DNA of 64,000 nucleotides from Pseudonocardia thermophila (lineage in GTDB: Bacteria > Actinomycetota > Actinomycetes > Mycobacteriales > Pseudonocardiaceae): contig NZ_FRAP01000002.1 of assembly GCF_900142365.1 (NCBI RefSeq), positions 310,001 through 374,000 on the forward strand. Direction: 5' to 3'. This document shows positions 15,141 through 23,532 of this stretch, in pieces (positions within the stretch are counted from its first letter, which is position 1; each line of letters starts with the position of its first letter). Below the pieces are notes generated by a model, which did no database searches, was not told the origin of the DNA, and worked only from the letters and a program-made list of their open reading frames with translations. A program made the position numbers and the translations under genes.

Positions 15141-15741
15141 TTCGATTTTCGAGGCAAGCGGACAGACCGCAGGCCGATGACCCGGGAGTCGACCGCCGGT
15201 GGAGGTGTCAGCTGGAGTCCCCCGTCGAGGGTTGTCGAGGTGGCCGCACTCTTCGTCCGATCCACCCGCCCAACGGGTGCGCGCTGCGGAGAGCAACCGC
15301 GGTCTCAGCTCGCGTGCGGAACGCGAGATGAGATGCCTGACTCGCCGAACGCGATGCGGGACTCGCCGGGCGAAACGCGAGACTCGCCGGCCGGTTCGCG
15401 CAACTCGCCGGGAGAGAAAACGCGGGGCTCGCGGCACGCTCGTCCGCGGCTGCGCCTGCTTGGTCGGTCGCCCACGAGGTTGGCTCGGCCCCCAAGGGCT
15501 GGCGACCTCGCAGCATCTGGGCCCAACGGTGAACAAGCCGCCAGACGGGTGGCGCATTCGCAGCGATTACTCCGTTCGAGCTATGCCAACGACTCGTATG
15601 GCGAACAGCCTGTTCAAGATGCGAGCCTCGTGCAAGAATTCCGCCGCACGACGGATGGACGCACCGCCATACGGGACGAGCTGCGGGGAGCCGTCGTCCC
15701 GTGCTCGCGGAGGGCATCGGCGCCCGAGGAGATGAGGCGAC
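15141..15741. other. long leader region before the polyamine-type ABC operon
   Basis: Apart from the tandem repeats, I see no gene. GAGGAGATGAGGCGAC just before 15742 holds the ribosome site of the binding-protein gene. Local base composition (ATTCGATTTTCGAGG, ATTACTCCGTTCG) is less GC-rich than the genes, as expected for regulatory or recently acquired DNA. Confidence 0.5.
15333..15416. repeat. four degenerate 21-bp tandem repeats
   Basis: Four adjacent 21-bp units start at 15333, 15354, 15375 and 15396; each contains the core ACTCGCCG. In one plus frame they give seven-residue repeats such as MRDSPGE and TRDSPAG. Flanking half-units fade on both sides. No gene I can support covers them. 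Confidence 0.7.
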
Positions 15742-16800
15742 ATGAAGCGGACAACGCGGTTGCTCGTGATCACCATCGGTTCCCTGCTCGTCGCGGCGTG
15801 CGGCGTGGGCGGTGGTCCCGCCCCCGGCGCCGAGTCCGGGCAACGGACCCTGACCTGGGCCAGCACCGGCGGCCAGTTCCAGGAGGACGAGAAGAACGCC
15901 CTGCAGATCCCGTTCACGCAGAAGACCGGCGTCCAGTTCATCAACGTCAGCCCTGCCGAGCAGGCCCAGGTCCGGGCGATGGTGACGTCCGGCAAGACGA
16001 TCTGGGACCTGGCCAACATGAGCTGGATCTACGCCGGCGCGTACTGCGGCGAGTTGTTCGAGGAGCTCGACCACCCGGCGCTGGACCGCAGCAAGTTCCC
16101 GCCCGGCACCACCAGCGACTGCTTCGTCCCGACGTACCGCTACGCGAACATCTTCAGCTACAACGCCGATATGTACCCCGGCGAGAAGCCGTCGTCGATC
16201 AAGGACTTCTTCGACGTCGAGCGCTTCCCCGGCAAGCGGGTCGTCTTCGACTACCCGAAGAACGGGCTGCTGGAGGCGGCGCTGGTCGCCGACGGGGTGC
16301 CGCCGGAGCAGGTCTACCCGCTCGACGTCGACCGGGCCTTCCGCAAGATCGACACGATCAAGGGCTCGCTGGTGTTCGCCCCGAGCTACGGCGCGATCCA
16401 GCAGATGCTCGTGGACAAGCAGGCGAGCATGGTCCTCACGGTCACCGCGCGCACGATCGTCTCGGCGCAGAGCGGCGCGAACCTCGTGCCGGTGTGGGAC
16501 TTCACCACCACCGACATCGGCGCGCTCGTGATCCCGAAGGGGACGCCGAACAAGGACCTCGCCCAGGAGATGCTCGCGTTCGTCACCGAGCCCGAGCAGG
16601 CCATCGCCTACGCGCGCCTGACCGGCACCGCGCCGTCTCGGCCCGACGTCGATCTCGAGACGGTCGGCTACACCGAGGAGCAGAAGAGGTTCAACGCGTT
16701 CCTGCCGAACCGGGGCGTCACCCTCGAGCAGGACAAGCAGTGGTGGATCGAGAACACCGACGCCCTGACGGCCCGCTACACGAGCTGGAAGGTCGGCTGA
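15742..16800 (+). CDS. extracellular solute-binding lipoprotein (spermidine/putrescine type)
   Basis: 352 residues with a lipoprotein signal: basic start, hydrophobic stretch and lipobox LLVAAC with the Cys near residue 20. The mature part has the PotD/PotF-like layout: LTWASTGGQFQEDEKNALQ, WDLANMSWIYAGAYCGELFE, YRYANIFSYNADMYP and the C-terminal QDKQWWIENTDALTARYTSW. Neighbouring genes encode the matching permeases and ATPase, so this is the receptor of an importer. PotD-family receptors bind polyamines or other small cations and organic acids; the ligand is not certain here. Start ATG 15742 is preceded by GAGGAGATGAGG. Confidence 0.9.
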   Translation: MKRTTRLLVITIGSLLVAACGVGGGPAPGAESGQRTLTWASTGGQFQEDEKNALQIPFTQKTGVQFINVSPAEQAQVRAMVTSGKTIWDLANMSWIYAGAYCGELFEELDHPALDRSKFPPGTTSDCFVPTYRYANIFSYNADMYPGEKPSSIKDFFDVERFPGKRVVFDYPKNGLLEAALVADGVPPEQVYPLDVDRAFRKIDTIKGSLVFAPSYGAIQQMLVDKQASMVLTVTARTIVSAQSGANLVPVWDFTTTDIGALVIPKGTPNKDLAQEMLAFVTEPEQAIAYARLTGTAPSRPDVDLETVGYTEEQKRFNAFLPNRGVTLEQDKQWWIENTDALTARYTSWKVG

Positions 16801-16802
16801 GC

Positions 16803-18563
16803 GTGGCCGGTCCGGCCCCTGCGACGACCGTCGAACCAGCGGTTCCCGACCCCTCCCCGGCGGCCCTCGACCGCGCGCCCGCTTCCGGGCGCGCGGTCCC
16901 GGCGTGGCTCACCCGCGCCCACGCCGCCGGATGGCTCCTGCTGATCCCGGCGCTGGCGGCGCTGGTCGTGCTGTTCGTGGTCCCGCTGGTGACGGTGATC
17001 GTCGACAGCGTCACCGAGCCCGCGCCGGGGCTGGGCAACTACGCCGCGCTGTTCACCGACGGCTACACCCTGCTGGTGCTCGGCCGCACGCTGCTCGTCT
17101 CGGCCGCGGTCGCCGTGGTCGGGGTGCTGTTCGCCTACCCGTACGCGTACGCGATGACGCTGGCCGGGCCGACGATGCGGGCGGTGCTGGTCACGGTCGT
17201 GCTGGTGCCGTTCTGGACCAGCATGCTGGCGCGGAACTTCGCGTGGCTGGTGCTGATGCAGGACGGGGGCGTGATCACCTCCGCGCTGGCGTGGCTCGGG
17301 TTCGGCGAGGTCACCCTCCTCGGCACGACGCTCGCGGTGGGGATCTCGATGACGCAGGTGATGCTGCCGTTCCTCGTGCTGCCGCTGTACAGCGCGATGC
17401 AGCAGATCGACGGCCGGCTCGTCGTGGCCGGGCAGAGCCTCGGCGCGCCCCGGGCCCGCGCGTTCCGGCGGATCTACCTGCCGCTGTCCGCGCCGGGTGT
17501 GGTGGCCGGGATGTCGCTGGTGTTCGTGCTGGCCCTGGGCTTCTACGTCACGCCCGCGCTGCTCGGGTCGGCGCGCACCGCGATGATCGCCCAGGTCATC
17601 AACATCCGGGCGAAGGAGCTGCTCGACTTCGGCGGCGCCGGGGCGATGGGCATCTTCCTGCTCGTCGTCGCGCTCGTCGTGCTGGGGCTGTCGCGGCGGC
17701 TGGCCGGTGCGGGTGCTGCGGCGGTCCCGGTCGGCGCCGCCGCTGGTGGCGCCCGGCCCACCGGCGCTCAGGGTTCTCGGATGCGGCCGTGGCTGCGGGT
17801 GCACACCGCGATCACCGCGATCCTGCTCGTCGCACCCACCCTCGTCGTGCTCCCGATGAGCTTCTCCGCGGCGCAGACGTTCCGGTTCCCACCGGACGAG
17901 TGGTCCCTGCGCTGGTACGCGAAGCTGTTCAGCTCGCCCGAGTGGGTCGCGGCACTGATCAACTCGCTGCAGGCGGGGATCTTCACGGCGCTCTTCGCCA
18001 CCGTGCTCGGCACCGCGGCGGCGTTCGGCCTGACCCGGTTGGGCAGGCGCTGGCGCGGGCCGATCAACGGGTTCCTGCTCTCGCCGATGATCGTCCCGCA
18101 CATCCTGGTCGCGCTCGTCGTCTTCGCCGCGTTCCTGCGGATCGGGCTCAACGGCACGCTGTTCGGGATCATCCTGGCGCACACCGCGCTCGCGCTGCCG
18201 TTCGTCGTGATCGCGGTGAGCGCGCGGCTGCAGGGCATGGACGCGCGGCTGCCGCTGGTGGCGGTCAGCCTCGGCGCCGATCCCGTCTCGGCGTTCCGGC
18301 GCGTGACGCTGCCGCTGGTGCTGCCCGGGGTGCTGTCCGGGGCCGTGCTGGCGTTCGTCTCCTCGCTCGACGAAGTCGTGATCGCCCTGTTCCTGCAGGC
18401 GCCCGGGGCGATCACGCTGCCGGTGCAGATGTTCAACAGCGTCACCGTCCAGATCGACCCGACGATCTCCGCCGCGTCGAGCCTGATGGTCGTGCTGGTC
18501 AGCGTGCCGATCCTGGTCGCCCAGATCGTCGGCGCGCGCCGTGGGAGGAAGGGCACCCGATGA
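16803..18563 (+). CDS. ABC transporter permease, two permease domains fused
   Basis: A single 586-residue frame contains both membrane subunits of a polyamine-type importer. Residues about 30-310 are a PotB-like domain with FVVPLVTVIVDSV, and the EAA loop QSLGAPRARAFRRIYLPLSA. A Gly/Ala-rich linker (about 305-325) leads to MRPWLRV at residue 327 and a PotC-like domain with EAA loop VSLGADPVSAFRRVTLPLVL. No stop separates them. Relatives usually have two separate genes. GTG 16803 lies 2 bp after the binding-protein stop. The stop overlaps the ATPase ATG (ATGA). An internal start at 17781 could still yield a separate second permease. Confidence 0.9.
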   Translation: MAGPAPATTVEPAVPDPSPAALDRAPASGRAVPAWLTRAHAAGWLLLIPALAALVVLFVVPLVTVIVDSVTEPAPGLGNYAALFTDGYTLLVLGRTLLVSAAVAVVGVLFAYPYAYAMTLAGPTMRAVLVTVVLVPFWTSMLARNFAWLVLMQDGGVITSALAWLGFGEVTLLGTTLAVGISMTQVMLPFLVLPLYSAMQQIDGRLVVAGQSLGAPRARAFRRIYLPLSAPGVVAGMSLVFVLALGFYVTPALLGSARTAMIAQVINIRAKELLDFGGAGAMGIFLLVVALVVLGLSRRLAGAGAAAVPVGAAAGGARPTGAQGSRMRPWLRVHTAITAILLVAPTLVVLPMSFSAAQTFRFPPDEWSLRWYAKLFSSPEWVAALINSLQAGIFTALFATVLGTAAAFGLTRLGRRWRGPINGFLLSPMIVPHILVALVVFAAFLRIGLNGTLFGIILAHTALALPFVVIAVSARLQGMDARLPLVAVSLGADPVSAFRRVTLPLVLPGVLSGAVLAFVSSLDEVVIALFLQAPGAITLPVQMFNSVTVQIDPTISAASSLMVVLVSVPILVAQIVGARRGRKGTR

Positions 18564-19672
18564 GCGTTCCGACGACCCTGGCCCCGCGCCCGTCCGCGAA
18601 GAAGGCGGCTGCCGGCCGGTTGGAGCTGCGCGGGCTCACCAAGCGGTACGGCGGCGAGGCGCCCGCGGTGGACGCCGTCGACCTGGACATCGAGCCGGGG
18701 GAGTTCCTCACCCTGCTCGGGCCGAGCGGCTCCGGGAAGACGACGACGCTCAACATGATCGTCGGCTTCACCCGCCCGACCTCGGGCAGCCTGCGGCTGG
18801 GCGGGCGCGACATCTCCCGCACCCCGCCCCACAAGCGCAACTTCGGCATGGTCTTCCAGAACTACGCGCTGTTCCCGCACCTCACGGTGGCGCAGAACGT
18901 CGCGTTCCCGCTGCGCGAGCGCAAGGTGCCCGCCGCCGAGACCGAGCGGCTGGTGCGGGGGGCGCTGGAGCTGGTCGACCTGGCCGGCATGGGGGAGCGG
19001 CGGCCGCACGAGCTGTCCGGCGGGCAGCAGCAGCGGGTCGCGCTGGCCCGCGCCGTGGTGTTCTCCCCGACGGTGCTGCTGCTCGACGAGCCGCTCAGCG
19101 CGCTGGACCGCAAGCTGCGCCAGACCCTGCAGCGGGAGATCAAGCGGCTGCACCGGGAGCTGGGCCTCACGTTCGTCTTCGTCACCCACGACCAGGACGA
19201 GGCGATGACGCTCTCCGACCGGATAGCGATCTTCGACCGGGGTCGGATCGTCGCCGTGGGCACGCCCGGCGAGCTGTACCGGCGGCCGCCGAACCGGTTC
19301 GTCGCCCGCTTCCTCGGCGAGTCGACCGTGTTCGAGGGCCGCCTGGCCGACGGGGTCTTCGCGTGGGCGGGGCACCGCTGGGCGACCGGCGACGCGGTGC
19401 CGGCCGGGGACGATCACGCCGTGGTCGTGCGCCCGGAGCGGATGCGGGTCGCGCCGGACGAGTCGGCCGTGCCGCCCGGCAGCAACGCCGCCCCCGCGAT
19501 CGTCACCGACGTGTCGTTCTACGGCACCTACCACCGCGTCGAGCTGGCCTTCGCCGACGACTCGACGGGGTGCGCGGTGCTGCCGGTGGACGGGGTGCCG
19601 CCGGCGATCGCCCCGGGTGCCCCGGTCGTGGCCCACTGGCGCGTCGAGGACCAGGTGGTGGTCGCCGGGTAG
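18560..19672 (+). CDS. ABC transporter ATP-binding protein (PotA type)
   Basis: 370 residues. Walker A GPSGSGKTTTLNMI, Q-loop FQNYALFPHLTV, signature LSGGQQQRVALARA, Walker B VLLLDEPLSALD and switch His in VTHDQDEAMTLSD are all intact. A C-terminal TOBE-type domain (about 280-370: VVRPERMRV, VTDVSFYGTYHRVEL) is typical of PotA/MalK subunits and often has a regulatory role. It energises import by the fused permease. ATG 18560 overlaps the permease stop by ATGA, so the three genes form one tight operon. Confidence 0.95.
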   Translation: MSVPTTLAPRPSAKKAAAGRLELRGLTKRYGGEAPAVDAVDLDIEPGEFLTLLGPSGSGKTTTLNMIVGFTRPTSGSLRLGGRDISRTPPHKRNFGMVFQNYALFPHLTVAQNVAFPLRERKVPAAETERLVRGALELVDLAGMGERRPHELSGGQQQRVALARAVVFSPTVLLLDEPLSALDRKLRQTLQREIKRLHRELGLTFVFVTHDQDEAMTLSDRIAIFDRGRIVAVGTPGELYRRPPNRFVARFLGESTVFEGRLADGVFAWAGHRWATGDAVPAGDDHAVVVRPERMRVAPDESAVPPGSNAAPAIVTDVSFYGTYHRVELAFADDSTGCAVLPVDGVPPAIAPGAPVVAHWRVEDQVVVAG

Positions 19673-19677
19673 CCCGG

Positions 19678-20415
19678 TCAGTGCTCGACGGTGATCCGCC
19701 GCGACGCTGCCACCAGCCGGGCGGCGAGTGCGTCGTCCTGCTCGTCGGGCATGTAGAAGCTCAGCCCCACGGCGGCGAGTGCGGCGACGATCTCCCCGTC
19801 GGCGGTCAGCACCGGCACGGCGACGGTCTTGAACCCGCCGCCCTCGTAGGTGTGCCGGGCGGTGAGCAGCCCGTCGACCTCCTGCACCGCCGGATCGGCG
19901 GTGCGGCGGCGGGTGACGCGCCGGCCCGTGGGCAGGTAGGCGGCGAACACGCGGCTCTGCGCGGCGTCCGGGGGCAGGCTGCGGCCGATCTCCACCGAGA
20001 TCGTGGTGATCCGGCTGGTGTCCGGTACGACCGCGGCGATCACCGGGGCCCGCCCGCCCCACACCGACAGCACCACGGTGTTGCGGATCTCGGCGACCAG
20101 CTCCCGCATGATCGGCCGGGCCGCCTCCAGCACCCCCAGCCGCGACAGCGCGAGCGTGCCGAGCCGGGCCAGCACCGGACCCAGTTCGTACGTCGTGGGG
20201 TCGGTGCGCCGCAGCAGCCCGCCCTTCTCCAGCGAGGCGAGGTAACGGTGCGCGGTCGAGCGGCCGACTCCGAGGACGCGGGCCGTGGTCGCGGTGTCCA
20301 GCGTCGTGTGGTCCGGGTCGAGGCAGTCCAGCAGCGCGACCACCCGCGCGATGACCTGGATGTCGCCGCCGGGCGGCTCGGTCGTGGGCCGCTCACGCGC
20401 TGCGGAGCGGGGCAT
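19678..20415 (-). CDS. IclR family transcriptional regulator
   Basis: 245 residues. N-terminal winged helix: VIARVVALLDCLDP, TTARVLGVGRSTAHRYLASL (recognition helix) and KGGLLRRTD. The C-terminal effector domain (about 90-245) is IclR-like but divergent. ATG 20415 follows GGAGGTCC. It lies between the ABC operon (convergent, 5 bp apart) and the SDR gene (divergent, 127 bp), so it likely controls one or both. A perfect inverted repeat in the divergent gap is the candidate site. IclR members usually respond to small organic acids. Confidence 0.9.
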   Translation of the reverse strand: MPRSAARERPTTEPPGGDIQVIARVVALLDCLDPDHTTLDTATTARVLGVGRSTAHRYLASLEKGGLLRRTDPTTYELGPVLARLGTLALSRLGVLEAARPIMRELVAEIRNTVVLSVWGGRAPVIAAVVPDTSRITTISVEIGRSLPPDAAQSRVFAAYLPTGRRVTRRRTADPAVQEVDGLLTARHTYEGGGFKTVAVPVLTADGEIVAALAAVGLSFYMPDEQDDALAARLVAASRRITVEH

Positions 20416-20438
20416 CGGACCTCCCTGTGTCGCGTATC

Positions 20439-20456
20439 CCGGGACATCCGTCCCGG
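20439..20456. promoter_or_regulatory. inverted repeat between iclR-type gene and SDR gene
   Basis: CCGGGAC (20439-20445) and GTCCCGG (20450-20456) are a perfect 7-bp inverted repeat with a 4-bp spacer, 24 bp before the regulator start and 87 bp before the SDR start. Position between divergent genes suggests an operator for the IclR-type protein. Confidence 0.45.
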
Positions 20457-20542
20457 ATGGTGCACGATACCCCTGCCTGGCGCACATCCGGCACCGGTCC
20501 GGCTGCTTCCCACCCACCGGATCGGCGTACATGATGTGGATC

Positions 20543-21310
20543 ATGACTACAGACCTCGCAGAGTCCGGCGGCGCGTCGAGCGGCCGGGTGGCCGTCGTGA
20601 CCGGCGCCGGCTCGGGCATCGGGCTCGCGACGGCGCGCGCCTTCCTCGCGGCCGGGACCACCGTGATCGGCCTCGACGTGCGCGACGAGTCGCCGGAGCC
20701 GGGCATGGACTGGATCCGCTGCGACGTCACCGACGACGCCGCCGTCGCCGCCGCGTTCGCCCGCATCCGCGAGACCCACGGCAAGCTCGACGTCCTGGTC
20801 AACAACGCCGGCATCCCCGCGAAGGGCACCATCGAGGAGGCGACGGACGCCGACTGGCAGGCGGTGTTCGACGTCAACGTCTTCGGCGTCGCCCGGGTCA
20901 CCCGGCACGCGCTGCCGCTGCTGCGCCTGGGCGAGTCCGCGGTGATCGTGAACGTCTCGTCCGGCGCCGCACTGGTGGGGACGCCGCTGCGCGCGGTCTA
21001 CAGCGCGTCCAAGGGCGCGGTCGCCGCGCTGACCAGGGCGCTCGCGGCCGATCTGGTCGACGTGCCGATCCGGGTCAACGCGATCTTCCCCGGCGCCGTC
21101 CACACCCCGATCCGGGGCGAGCACGAGGAGGACCCGGGCGCGGCCGTGCGGCGACTGACCGAACGGGCCCCGCTCGGGTACCTCATCGAGGCCGACGAGA
21201 TCGCCCGCGCGATCCTCTACCTCGCCGATCCTGCGAACCGCTCGCTCACCGGGACCGGGCTGCGCTACGACGGCGGAATCACCGAGCTGGTCAACTTCGG
21301 GACCAAGTAG
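20543..21310 (+). CDS. short-chain dehydrogenase/reductase
   Basis: 255 residues of classical SDR type. It has the cofactor loop VTGAGSGIGLATARAF, acidic residue after strand 2 (GLDVRDE, suggesting NAD), NNAG in LVNNAGIPAKGT, Ser in IVNVSSGAA, and the catalytic YSASK. The C-terminal GTGLRYDGGITELVNFG is normal. The substrate is unknown. Start chosen at ATG 20543; in-frame ATGs at 20531 and 20534 are alternatives, none with a strong ribosome site. Divergent from the IclR-type gene. The methyltransferase gene ends 6 bp downstream on the other strand. Confidence 0.9.
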   Translation: MTTDLAESGGASSGRVAVVTGAGSGIGLATARAFLAAGTTVIGLDVRDESPEPGMDWIRCDVTDDAAVAAAFARIRETHGKLDVLVNNAGIPAKGTIEEATDADWQAVFDVNVFGVARVTRHALPLLRLGESAVIVNVSSGAALVGTPLRAVYSASKGAVAALTRALAADLVDVPIRVNAIFPGAVHTPIRGEHEEDPGAAVRRLTERAPLGYLIEADEIARAILYLADPANRSLTGTGLRYDGGITELVNFGTK

Positions 21311-21316
21311 CCCGGC

Positions 21317-22408
21317 TCAGGGGCGCAGCTCCAGCACCAGGTTGAACGGTGTCTCGGCCGCGCGCCGCACCCGGGTGAAGCCCGCCTCGCGCGCGGTGGC
21401 GGCGAGCCGGGCCTCCCCGGCCTGTGCGCCGAGCGCTGTGCCGCGGCCGTGGTTCTGCGACTGCGCCACCGGCGTGCAGACCAGTGTCGACGCGGCGTAG
21501 AAGACCCGGCCGACCGGGTTCAGGTTCTCGGTCAGGGTGTCGCCGGCCTGCGGTTCGACGAGCATGACCGTCCCGTCCGCGGACAGCGCGGCCCGGGCGT
21601 GCCGCAGCGCCCCGACCGGGTCGCCCATGTCGTGCAGGCTGTCGAAGAAGCAGATCAGGTCGTACGGGCCGCCGGCGTACCCGTCGGCCGCGGCCACCCC
21701 GAACTCGGCGTTGGGCACGCCCGCGTCGCTCGCCGCGCGGTCGGCTGCCGCGATCGACGGGGCGTGGTAGTCGAACCCGGCGAACGTCGACGCCGGGAAC
21801 GCCTGCGCCATCAGGATCGTCGACGCACCGTGGCCGCAGCCGACGTCGGCGACGCGGGCACCGGCGCGCATCCGGTCGGCCACCCCGTCGAGCGCGGGCA
21901 GCCAGGCGCCGACGAGGTTGACGGCGTAGCCCGGCCGGAAGAACCGCTCGGTGCCGGCGAACAGGTCGTGGTGGTGCTCGTGCCAGCCGACGCCGGTGCC
22001 GCTGCGGAACGCCGCGGTGACGAGCTCGTCGGCCTTGACCGCCGCGGTCACCACCTGGAACCCACCGACGACGAACGCCGGGCTCGTCTCGTCGGCGAGC
22101 GCCGCCGCCTGTTCGGGGGTGAGCGAGAACCGGTCGGCGCCGGATGCGTCGGGGCCGTCGTAGGTGACGTAGCCCGCCGCGGCCTGCGCGGCCAGCCACT
22201 CGCGGATGTTCCGCTCGGTCGTGCCGGTGGCGCCGGCGAGCTCGGCCGCGGTGCTGGGCCCGCGTTCGGCGAGCGCGCGGTAGAGGCCGAGCCGGTCGCC
22301 GATGGTGACGAGCGCGGCGGCGAGGACGGCGCCGAAGTCGCCGAGGGCCCGCTCGACGAGGGTCTGCAGCGCGTCGGGGTCGACGGGCCGGCTGGGCGCG
22401 ACGGTCAT
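21317..22408 (-). CDS. class I SAM-dependent methyltransferase
   Basis: 363 residues. An N-terminal winged-helix module (DRLGLYRALAERGPSTAAEL, REWLAAQAAAGYV) precedes the Rossmann methylase core: motif I VADVGCGHGASTILMA, then STFAGFDYHAPSI and DLICFFDSLHDMGDP. The domain order resembles small-molecule methyltransferases with a dimerisation domain. Function is not known. ATG 22408 follows AGGAGGTAC, a near-perfect ribosome site. It is divergent from the kinase-like gene at 22519; the 110-bp gap holds both promoters. The stop is 6 bp from the SDR stop. Confidence 0.88.
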   Translation of the reverse strand: MTVAPSRPVDPDALQTLVERALGDFGAVLAAALVTIGDRLGLYRALAERGPSTAAELAGATGTTERNIREWLAAQAAAGYVTYDGPDASGADRFSLTPEQAAALADETSPAFVVGGFQVVTAAVKADELVTAAFRSGTGVGWHEHHHDLFAGTERFFRPGYAVNLVGAWLPALDGVADRMRAGARVADVGCGHGASTILMAQAFPASTFAGFDYHAPSIAAADRAASDAGVPNAEFGVAAADGYAGGPYDLICFFDSLHDMGDPVGALRHARAALSADGTVMLVEPQAGDTLTENLNPVGRVFYAASTLVCTPVAQSQNHGRGTALGAQAGEARLAATAREAGFTRVRRAAETPFNLVLELRP

Positions 22409-22518
22409 GGGTACCTCCTGCTCGGTGGTGGATGCCGGGAGGTTCGCGGGGAGCGGTTGCAACGGGCCTGCGCGGCGGTTGCAGGCGGACTGCAGGCGAC
22501 GTCGGGCACGGTGCCGGC

Positions 22519-23526
22519 ATGTCCTCGTGCCGTTCCGCCACGCCGCCGGTCGTCGCATCCCTCGCCGAGCTGCTGGCCGGCGCCACCGACCGGGTCGAGG
22601 TGCGGACCCCGGACGCCCGTTCGGGAGCGCGGTTCGAGCGGCTGCGGATCGGGGGCGACCCGCACTTCCTCAAGATCGTCTCGCCGGCCGCGGACTGGAT
22701 CATGCGGGTGTGCGGCGACGACGGCTCGTTCGAGGTCCGGGCCTGGCAGGGCGGGCTCTACGCCGCGATGCCCGGCGTCGTCGACCACGCCGTCGTCGGG
22801 ATGGCGCTGGAGGACACCGCCGACGGGCCGCAGCTGGCGATCCTCATGACCGATCGCACCGCCGACCTGGTGCCGCCCGGCGACGACGTCGTCCCGGCCG
22901 ACCACCACGCGGACTGGATCGACCACATGGCCGCCGGGCACGCCCACTTCCTCGGCTGGCGCGACACCCTCGGCCTGCTGCCGCTGGCCCGCCGGTTCCG
23001 GTTCTTCGCCCCGGCCACGATCGCACCCGAGCTGGCGGCGCCCGACGTGCCCGGCCCGGTCGCCGTCGCCCACCGCGGCTGGGGGGTGCTCGCGGAGCGG
23101 GCGCCGCGGCTGCACGGCCTGGTCAGCGCGGTCCACCGGGACGCCGATGCGCTCGCCGAAGCGCTGCGCACCACCCCAGGCACGTTCGTCGCGGGCGACT
23201 GGAAGCTGGGCAACATCGGGCGCCGCCCCGACGGGCGGACCGTGCTGCTGGACTGGCTGCCGGGCGAAGCACCGCCGGCCTGGGACCTCGTCTGGTACGT
23301 GGCGCTCAACCGAGCGCGGCTACCGGAGAGCAAGGAGGCGACGATCACTCGGCACCGCAGGCGGCTGGAGGCGCACGGCGTGGACACCGCGGGCTGGTGG
23401 GAGCGCCAGCTCGGCTTGTGCCTCGTCGCCGCGATGGCCACCTTCGGCTGGGAGAAGGCGGTCGGGGACGCAGCCGAGCTGGAGTGGTGGGAGGAGGCCG
23501 CGCTCGCCGGTGCCCGCCGGTGGTGA
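22519..23526 (+). CDS. aminoglycoside phosphotransferase-like protein
   Basis: 335 residues with a kinase-like fold of the APH/choline kinase type. The loop VAGDWKLGNIGRR carries the catalytic Asp and the Mg-binding Asn. VLLDWLPGE supplies the second metal Asp, and PPAWDLVWYVALN follows as in the family. The N-terminal lobe is short and its ATP-binding Lys is probably in FLKIVSP. Such proteins phosphorylate small hydroxylated molecules, sometimes antibiotics; no resistance role can be claimed. ATG 22519 has no strong ribosome site. Convergent with the BTAD regulator (6 bp). Confidence 0.72.
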   Translation: MSSCRSATPPVVASLAELLAGATDRVEVRTPDARSGARFERLRIGGDPHFLKIVSPAADWIMRVCGDDGSFEVRAWQGGLYAAMPGVVDHAVVGMALEDTADGPQLAILMTDRTADLVPPGDDVVPADHHADWIDHMAAGHAHFLGWRDTLGLLPLARRFRFFAPATIAPELAAPDVPGPVAVAHRGWGVLAERAPRLHGLVSAVHRDADALAEALRTTPGTFVAGDWKLGNIGRRPDGRTVLLDWLPGEAPPAWDLVWYVALNRARLPESKEATITRHRRRLEAHGVDTAGWWERQLGLCLVAAMATFGWEKAVGDAAELEWWEEAALAGARRW

Positions 23527-23532
23527 ACGCGC

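Noticed and set aside
15333-15416. CRISPR array
   Set aside because: The units are adjacent with no spacers and are imperfect; no cas genes are present.
15096-16802. Upstream extension of the fused permease frame
   Set aside because: It crosses the whole binding-protein gene in another frame; the GTG at 16803 fits the operon spacing.
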